From positions 1 through 64,000 of the forward strand of contig JAJEKV010000770.1 in assembly GCA_021234155.1 (NCBI GenBank): a stretch of DNA of 64,000 nucleotides. The letters are read 5' to 3'. The notes beneath the pieces are model-generated. The model was not told the origin of the DNA. It ran no database searches and saw only the letters and a list, made by a program, of their open reading frames with translations. Both the position numbers and the translations under genes were made by a program. Positions 57,662 through 64,000 of the stretch are shown here, one piece after another; position 1 is the stretch's first letter, and each line of letters opens with the position of its first letter. This DNA is from Isoetes taiwanensis (Eukaryota; Streptophyta; Lycopodiopsida; Isoetales; Isoetaceae).

Positions 57662-59972
57662 GGAAAAAAATAGTGGCTAATCTTAGCCAAATGGCAAAAT
57701 TTTGGTATTTTTTTGAAAAAAAATGGCTATACTATGGGTCTTTTTGGGCCAAAAAAAAAGAAAATATTAGCCAAGTCTATTTCATGCACCACCTCCATTT
57801 TGTCCGACTTTAGCTAACCGCAAGAAGGTATAAGTAGTAAAAATTTGAAAGTTTAGCCAAGACTTAGAAGCTTTCATGTCAAATTTTGGCGTACTTTAGC
57901 CAACGTATTCGATAACATTTATATCTATCATATTGTACGCAGTGAAGTAGTAACATACTTTATGGGATGTTTGTATCTTATTTTTTGGACCATTGATCTG
58001 GGGAATATTCTCAGATCAAGCACAAGGCCCCAAAAAAAGAGCTATTATCTGTTTTTCACAACAATTTTTAGATGAAACCACTATACTAAAATAATATTAC
58101 TTTGTGGGTTAATATGTTGATTAACCACAAATTGTTATATAGCGTAGTCCTTGTTTATGGTTTATTGTTCTAGTTTGTTACAATAATTCAATACCATGGC
58201 CTTTTTTTATGGTGGTTGGTTAGTTTGGTTTAATGCCATGGTCTAAATAATGGTTTGTAGTTGTGTTTTAATTACTTTGTGATGTGTGTCGTGAACTATA
58301 AACTAGTACTGATTTATGCTTGTTTGTGCAACTTAAAAGTGGTTTTCCTGTAATTGTCTATATCTTTTTATAAGGAATCAATATTGTTTTGTACAACTAT
58401 AAAAGAATCATCTTCTTATAAGAAATCAATGTTGTTTTGTGCAATAAAATATTATGATTTCTTATAAAAGAATCTAGGCTAATTGCTGATGTTTTTTTCC
58501 TAAAGATAGTAAAGACTTGAATCTTTAACCTATTTGATAACATGAGAAATCAATGGTGTTTTTCCAATGCAAGTGGTATTGATTATAGTTGTATAAATCA
58601 TTTCCATTTTTAAAACATAAATGTTCAGTACTTCACGAGTAGATTATTGTTTTTCTCTATATATCTTATTGATTTTTGTTCTCTAATTGACATCGGTTTT
58701 TACAACAAACTAGAAGAATTTCATTGAACATCCCATATCTTTAAGTAAAAAGACTGCAATGTATGATGTTTTCATATTAACTTTTTTACATTAAAACAAC
58801 ATATAGATAATTGATCTAAGAGCTAGGGATTTGAACCCTGATATTTCCATTTGTAACAATGAGACAATGAGACACATATTGAAACTGCCAACAACCGCAA
58901 TGACACAAACACAAGGACTAATCATCAACTCCACCTCCATGAACTTCAACAAGAAAGGGTATAAAACTATAAACACAAGACAGATCAGTCAAAGATGTAT
59001 GCATATTAACTTAAAAAAAGACAACTAAAATATGTAAGATATACGAGAATGATTGCCATATTCGTGCATAAACTTCATTTCTCCAACCATGTCTATGACC
59101 AACTTGCGCAGAGTCATGATGTTGAATTTTTTGTCAAACTGGCATGAAATGAACAAAAGTTTGTCAATGTTATCTTAACATCAGAAATATATAATTCTTC
59201 AACTGAAGAACTTCGAAATTTCCAACAAGCGATTGACTATAGAACATCACATCAGCAGATCAAATCTAATTTCACACTCAACTGTAAACTACAAATCTCT
59301 CTAGTTCTCACCACTCCCAAACAACTTACAGTCAACTGGAAGTCTCTAACCAAGTAATGAATACACAATTAATACTTATATAAACAATGGAATCTTAAAA
59401 TTTAGCACATGTCATGACCATAACCACATCTGCAAGCTGCCTTTGTGATTCAGGTGGTCATTTAGCAAAGGTTATGGCTTCAGAACTTTGGATAAACCTT
59501 AGAGTTCTCAAGCAGATCATGTATACATGTATGAAAAATGTAACTATAATTCTGACTTCTAGTAGTAAATATTGTGACAAGGTGAAGTCAGATTAGATAA
59601 GCTATAGTAAGTTAGCAGTGACTGAGACATGCAGTTCCAATTCAAAATGGTGTGCTCATGACAAGCAGTATGGACAAAATGACTCGACTTTCATTGCTTT
59701 ACTTGAAAAGCGGAGACACTTCATTGGCAGATACAAGCTTATCTTAGAAGTAGAAACTCATTTAGGAATGTAGGTTATATTTAGTTTGACCGAAGCAAAA
59801 GTGACGCTTACAAAGATAATCATTACTCTGATTATAGCGCGTTACTCAATCTGTTAACTTATAGAGCCAGCATGTACGTTTTTATGTTCCATGCCTGCTT
59901 AGATGCTGTCAGTCCCAACAGAAGGGCCTTTCAACACAAGGGCAAGAAAAAGAATGTAAGAAATAACTTTAC
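57662..59972. other. AT-rich stretch interrupting the DUS3 gene; no gene seen
   Basis: Bases 57,662-57,910 carry many AGCCAA / TTGGCT motifs in both orientations (for example GGCTAATCTTAGCCAA near 57,673), as in a foldback element. Near 58,104 a TTTGTGGTTAATC-type palindrome (GGGTTAATATGTTGATTAACC) occurs. Nothing codes. Confidence 0.5.
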
Positions 59973-60062
59973 CTTGCCAGAAGATGTATATGAAAAGTAG
60001 TCGATGTTTATTCCAAGTCTGTCCAGAATGACCTGCTTATTTGACCCAAGTGCAAACATTTC
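59973..60062 (-). CDS. Orphan 90-nt exon, unidentified gene
   Basis: On the minus strand a GTGCAG acceptor precedes exactly 30 codons (EMFALGSNKQVILDRLGINI and then DYFSYTSSGK), followed by a GTAAAG donor. Length divisible by three, clean splice sites and protein-like composition make a real internal exon likely. I cannot name the protein, and no neighbouring exon is evident. It reads in the same direction as the DUS3 fragment, 2.3 kb upstream of it. It could belong to another gene that overlaps this locus or be another captured or duplicated fragment. Confidence 0.45.
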
Positions 60063-61540
60063 CTGCACCACTCAGGAAATGATTATCAACTACTGGATGG
60101 AAATTTGCATATGCATCAAATTAAGGCCAATAAATGATGCTATTTCAAAACTTTCTCTGCAATCTTACCATAGGTATTATGCGAGAAAGCTTGCAGACTA
60201 TCTTGATATGTAATATGCCATAGTCGTACAGTTTTATCCATTCATAAAATGAAAGAAGAAACTGCACAACAAAACCTTTATTACCAATCAGCATACTGTC
60301 AAAATGTTTGAATATATTTAAACCTTTCCCATTATAGTCTACATGCGACAAATGCTAATGCCCAAGCATGTTGAGTTTACATCAATAGAAGAAGAAAAAA
60401 GAAGCTGCAGTTTTTACAGGTAATGTGATTGAAAGCTTTTAAAATCTTAATATCCTAGCAACCAAAACCTGTTTCCAACGCCCATCCTAAAAGCATCACA
60501 AAGGCAGCCCATGAGAAAGACTGCTTGCATTATCAACATTGTAACTAAACTTCCTAACACCGCATATACAAAACTTACCTTAATACTGCAGTAAAGAACA
60601 ATGAACGATGAACCATCAATGCAGCTAATTCTTCTGTGTAAGCAAGCTCCGAAATGACATCTTTAGGATGGAATTCGGTTAAAAAAGGGATGATTAAGGG
60701 TACGATACACTACGAACGTCCGACCTATTCTATCTCCATGAGGCAGAGTTTCCTTCTAAATAGCAAGCTGGAATAAACTAGATCATACAGCACCGTGCCA
60801 CACACATCTGGATGCCAGGATGACGGGTTTCGGGGATCCAGGAACTGCCAAAACATTTTTGCCAATAATTTGCTGCCTTTCACATCGAGTTTGCATTCAC
60901 TTTTTGCTGGATAAAGATCGATAGCCTACTCGAAACCTAAGAATCCACAGCCGCCCTTCTTTTCTGCCCTATTGATCCAAAACGCGCTTCCATAGCACGA
61001 CCCTAACCCTGATTGCCGCCTTCTATCTTGCAAAAAATCGTGGCTGTGCATTTTTTTAAGAAATGACATGCAAATGCCAATGATTTTTTATTGCCTTGCC
61101 ATTTTAGGTATTGTATTAGACATTTGTTTTCTTGAGACAACTTTTTTGGGTTGCCCAAAGGGCAAACCTTTTATTGATGGGCCGATACGTGGGTCTTTTA
61201 TTTCGACGGTCGAGATCATCTTGGAGGGCTGATTGGATGGTGGAGATCATTTGTGCACGTGCATTAGTAGCAATAAGAGGATGAGTTGGCTGTCGTCCGA
61301 TGGCGTTAAGGGTCGTTAGGATTCAATCTGGCCATTCGGATCGGGGGTTGCATCCCTTTAGGAGGAAGTTTTAGCTATAGCAGATCTCGTCCCGCTCCTC
61401 CTCCCCATTCCTTTCATTTCCTCTGCTGAACATGTCATATGGCGCCCAGAGCTTTAAGCAGTGGTGTCTAGGTTGAAATAGGGAACAAACAAGGGTTTGT
61501 GAAACAAAGGCGAGGCGAGGCAAGGCAAGGAGTTCCCTTT
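60063..61540. other. Intergenic, no gene seen
   Basis: A palindromic GGTTGCCCAAAGGGCAAACC lies at 61,149-61,168. A pyrimidine-rich stretch (61,385-61,430) precedes the PPR relic and looks like a 5' untranslated region. Confidence 0.4.
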
Positions 61541-61541
61541 G

Positions 61542-61995
61542 ATGGCCACTACCAAGGTCCTTGCTCCTCGGATGGCCAGATCTTCCATGCACAGCAGGTT
61601 ATCTTTTTACAATGATGCCTATGCTTCCTCTTTCAGCATGGGTTTTGGGTCTGGAGGCCAAGGCCCTAGTAGCAGCGTTTGTGAAAGACACGAGAGTCGC
61701 TTGCAAAAATCAAATTGTGATGGTCCTTGCATCATGGAATAAAATTATTGCATCAAGTTGCGGAGAGCATCATCAAATGAAATTATTGCAGCTTATATTT
61801 GGCAAGGGAACTTGAAGGAGGCATTTCATCATTTCAAGGAATGCCACAACATAATGTTGTTTCATGGACTGCCTGTTTCAGCCTATGCTCAGCAAGGATA
61901 GTTTCATGCTACAATTGCACATGGGAGGGCTCCATTGCAAATTGTATTTCCTTTTTCCCTGCAATAGTTTCCATTCTTTAGGCTTTGGAATAAAT
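61542..61995 (+). pseudogene. PPR (pentatricopeptide repeat) protein relic
   Basis: The ATG at 61,542 opens a 66-codon frame (MATTKVLAPRMARSSMHSRL) ending at 61,740. Other frames then show pentatricopeptide-repeat signatures: SWNKIIASS near 61,740, a NEIIAAYIWQGNLKEAFHHF segment near 61,775-61,835, MPQHNVVSWTACFS near 61,840-61,880 and a SAYAQQG remnant. Plant PPR proteins bind organellar RNA and direct editing, splicing or stability. Repeats of 35 residues with N-IIAAY and NVVSWTA blocks are typical of the PLS/DYW class. At least three frame changes make it a pseudogene, possibly a retrocopy, since no introns are seen. Confidence 0.75.
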
Positions 61996-62234
61996 ATCAG
62001 GCCCCTAGTGCGCAAGCACATTTTTTCATATATTGGACCAAGCCAAGCCATTTGGTTAATACCAAAAATTGTCATATATTATGTTTGGACGTATTTAAAA
62101 AATTTTCAACCATTAGATCATCCCATATCTTGCAAGATATTCCCTTTGGAGACATGAGAGTCGTCCGGCTGAAATGAAGATGGGGTCACGACCATGTTTT
62201 GACCCCATGAGATCAATGGGTACCAAAAAACTAA

Positions 62235-62320
62235 TTCAATGGTTGTCCAAATGCATGACAGACCCGGGGAGTTGAACCCCACGGTCTTAAAGCTACAAGA
62301 CAAGTGGTCATGTGACAAAA
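62235..62320 (-). repeat. tRNA-like sequence, probable SINE remnant
   Basis: On the minus strand, GGGGTTCAACTCCCC forms a perfect T-arm with a pol III box B-like loop. It is preceded by an anticodon-stem-like CTTGTAGCTTTAAG and by CACATGACCACTTG where the D-arm should be. A full acceptor stem cannot be closed, so it is not a tRNA gene. Confidence 0.4.
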
Positions 62321-63014
62321 TCTTAACAAATGCATTGATGCCCACTATTTTGGCCTTCATGTCTAAGATTTCCGATTTTGATTCCCCCAACCGTTGGAAA
62401 GTAAAGGGCAGAAGCGAGCAATCAATCTGCATGGGCAGCCGAGTCGCCCAAATGCAATTAGAAGCCATGTGCACCAATGCCACGCATTCTGCCATCCCCT
62501 AGAAATTTAACCTAAGTCTCAAGCAAACCAGCATACATGTAGAGCTACCCTACCTTGACCGTAATTGAGGGCGCCACCGTTAGTCTACTGTGTTTCTATA
62601 CATATACCCATATACCACTACATCCCATACACAATCATACGTATAAGAAATAATTGGAAATTCAATAAGGATATCATATTTTGTCATGTTTAGACCAGCT
62701 TGAATTAGGCTAAAAGTCCACAAAACTTCCTATATTTTTTTATACGCGTTAGCATGTCAAAGATTCGAATTTATCATATATATACCCATGGTTTAAACAC
62801 GACTACGCTCTCGCAAGCATGGTTGTTGGCCCTCTTCTTGCTCTTCTATCTAGGGAGTGGCACGTAGCCTCAAAAATAGTGTTTGGCATAACGTTGATTC
62901 ATAGTTAGATATTGTTGGGGCAATGGTAAAAATATTTGACTGGGCCAATATTTGTTATTGCATAGATACATAGGTAAATAATAAAATTTTAAGGATATAT
63001 GGCAGTCCTCGGTG

Positions 63015-63085
63015 TTCTTAAGGACTTGGAACACAAACCTCATGGTTACTAGCCCAATGGACTAACCACCAAGCTAAGATAACAA
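63015..63085 (-). repeat. tRNA-derived SINE-like sequence (copy 2)
   Basis: On the minus strand it reads TAGCTTGGTGGTTAGTCCAT and continues TTGGGCTAGTAACC...TTGTGTTCCAAGTCC. It is the homologue of 52,390-52,455, with box A-like and box B-like segments about 45 bases apart. Confidence 0.5.
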
Positions 63086-63802
63086 AAGAATAAAACAAGG
63101 TCCAAGTTAAAGAGGTGGAGAATTCGAGCCAGGGCAAAATTAAGTGGTGCGTAAAATGATTGTGCAACCCATTTCGTAAAGGATGTGTTAGACACATAGG
63201 TTCATCAAAGGGGATTATTTACTAGCATTACCATACATGTCGCTACATGACCCAACTATTACCTCGCACACACTTGCAATGTTGTTGTTGCTCTAGGCTC
63301 ATGAAAAAGAGAAGAATAAGCAAAAGAGCATAGAAGTACATGTCCAAATGCCCATCTCGTATGTCAAAAAGGGTTTGAAAGCAAGGATTAGTGTTGCCTC
63401 ACTGTATAAGATGCAATGGTTTTGACAAAGTGGCAATGTTCGTCATCTCATATACATAAAACTAATGTTTAACACATATACATGAACAATTAGATGAATA
63501 AAGAAAGAACATTATGATATTATTCATGGTTCTTGAAGATAGTGAAGTAGTCTTCAGATCATACCATTATCATTCAGGGGTTTTAATATACCATTATTGT
63601 ATTTCAATAAATCGGTAATAGTTCTAATAGATCACTATGATATACAATGCTTGTAATAAAACCATCTCATAAACTATAACCAGTTTTAGCAAACCACTAT
63701 GTTTTTAAAACTATCATTAATAATCATGATGTAAGACAATATCAGTTTTGACAAATCACTATAGGATGTGGTTTTCTTCTGTCAAATAAATTGTTGTATA
63801 AA

Positions 63803-63828
63803 AAACCACGTCTAACGTGGTTTTTAGG
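63803..63828. repeat. Perfect short hairpin
   Basis: AAAACCACGT-CTA-ACGTGGTTTT is a perfect 10-bp inverted repeat around a 3-base loop. It lies beside the TAGTG/CACTAT-rich stretch and may be the terminal part of a small DNA transposon. Confidence 0.6.
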
Positions 63829-64000
63829 TGAACTGATATTGTTTTTACGTGGCAGTTCATTTTTGGAGGCCTTGTGAAGGGCCCTTAATTTTTTGCACAG
63901 GTACCCCCACGACAGTTTCAATGGTGCAGAACAGACCTATGGTTGGCGACACAAAAAATAAAGAAAATGCAAAAGCCATTGAAGCCGCCACGGACGGACG

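Larger units (their letters stand above)
62000..64000. other. AT-rich intergenic DNA with SINE-like pieces
   Basis: No gene. Two tRNA-like pieces (62,235-62,320 and 63,015-63,085) and a hairpin (63,803-63,828) are listed separately. Between 63,590 and 63,790 the motifs ACCATTAT, CACTATGATATAC and AACCACTATG recur in a pattern like the subterminal repeats of a DNA transposon. Confidence 0.5.

Noticed and set aside
58800-58860. GGGATTTGAACCC as a tRNA T-arm
   Set aside because: An isolated box B-like motif with no other tRNA arms in range.
62235-62320. A tRNA gene
   Set aside because: Only the T-arm folds well; no closed acceptor stem or proper D-arm can be formed.

Overview
The window is nuclear DNA from a land plant. 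The evidence is a plant-type LINE, a Ty3/gypsy element, Helitron 3' ends, a TRIM element, GT-AG introns, an ARGOS/OSR-type organ-size gene, a PPR-protein relic and a DUS3-type tRNA-dihydrouridine synthase. The PPR relic and the very dense, old, nested transposon load would suit a seedless plant such as a fern, but the sequence does not prove this. Most of the window is not genic.

Layout. Bases 1-9,365 are decayed repeat sequence around one LTR (4,835-5,400). Bases 9,366-9,815 and 38,254-43,694 are two parts of one minus-strand Ty3/gypsy element. Its 5' LTR lies at 43,695-44,238, and its integrase is cut in two by a very large insertion. That insertion, 9,816-38,253 (about 28.4 kb), has matching inverted ends and subterminal CACCACA/TGTGGTG repeat fields at both ends. 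A helix-turn-helix-like, possibly transposase-related relic lies near its left end, and a zinc-binding (CxxC...CxHxxHxxC) exon near its right end. It also holds an acquired FCP1/NIF-type phosphatase gene relic carrying an intact TRIM, a LINE truncated by a Helitron 3' end, a large GC-rich tandem array, and about a dozen copies of a TCGACT...AGTCGA palindrome.

Bases 44,239-44,798 are TGGTGG/ACCACA satellite. A second, oppositely oriented Helitron end lies at 44,799. From about 45 kb the DNA is more AT-rich and holds the host-like signals: an unbroken ORF of unknown function (48,270-48,755), a second copy of the helix-turn-helix gene next to a matching terminal repeat (49,178-50,166), a complete ~320-bp MITE with related ends (50,822-51,143), the ARGOS-like gene (53,214-53,501), a LINE fragment fused to an L1-ORF1-like protein (54,290-55,510), DUS3 exons with frameshifts (56,909-57,661), one orphan exon (59,973-60,062), a PPR pseudogene (about 61,540-62,000) and tRNA-derived SINE-like pieces.

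How it fits together. The likely order is gypsy insertion, then insertion of the large terminal-inverted-repeat element into its integrase, then LINE, Helitron and TRIM insertions inside that element. The most interesting object is the large element. Related ends (consensus GGGTRAAAGCAYG) recur at the 50.17-kb end and on the 50.8-kb MITE, and the helix-turn-helix protein is shared between the large element and the 50.17-kb element. This points to a transposon family with giant cargo-carrying, medium and miniature members. I cannot assign it to a known superfamily from the sequence alone.
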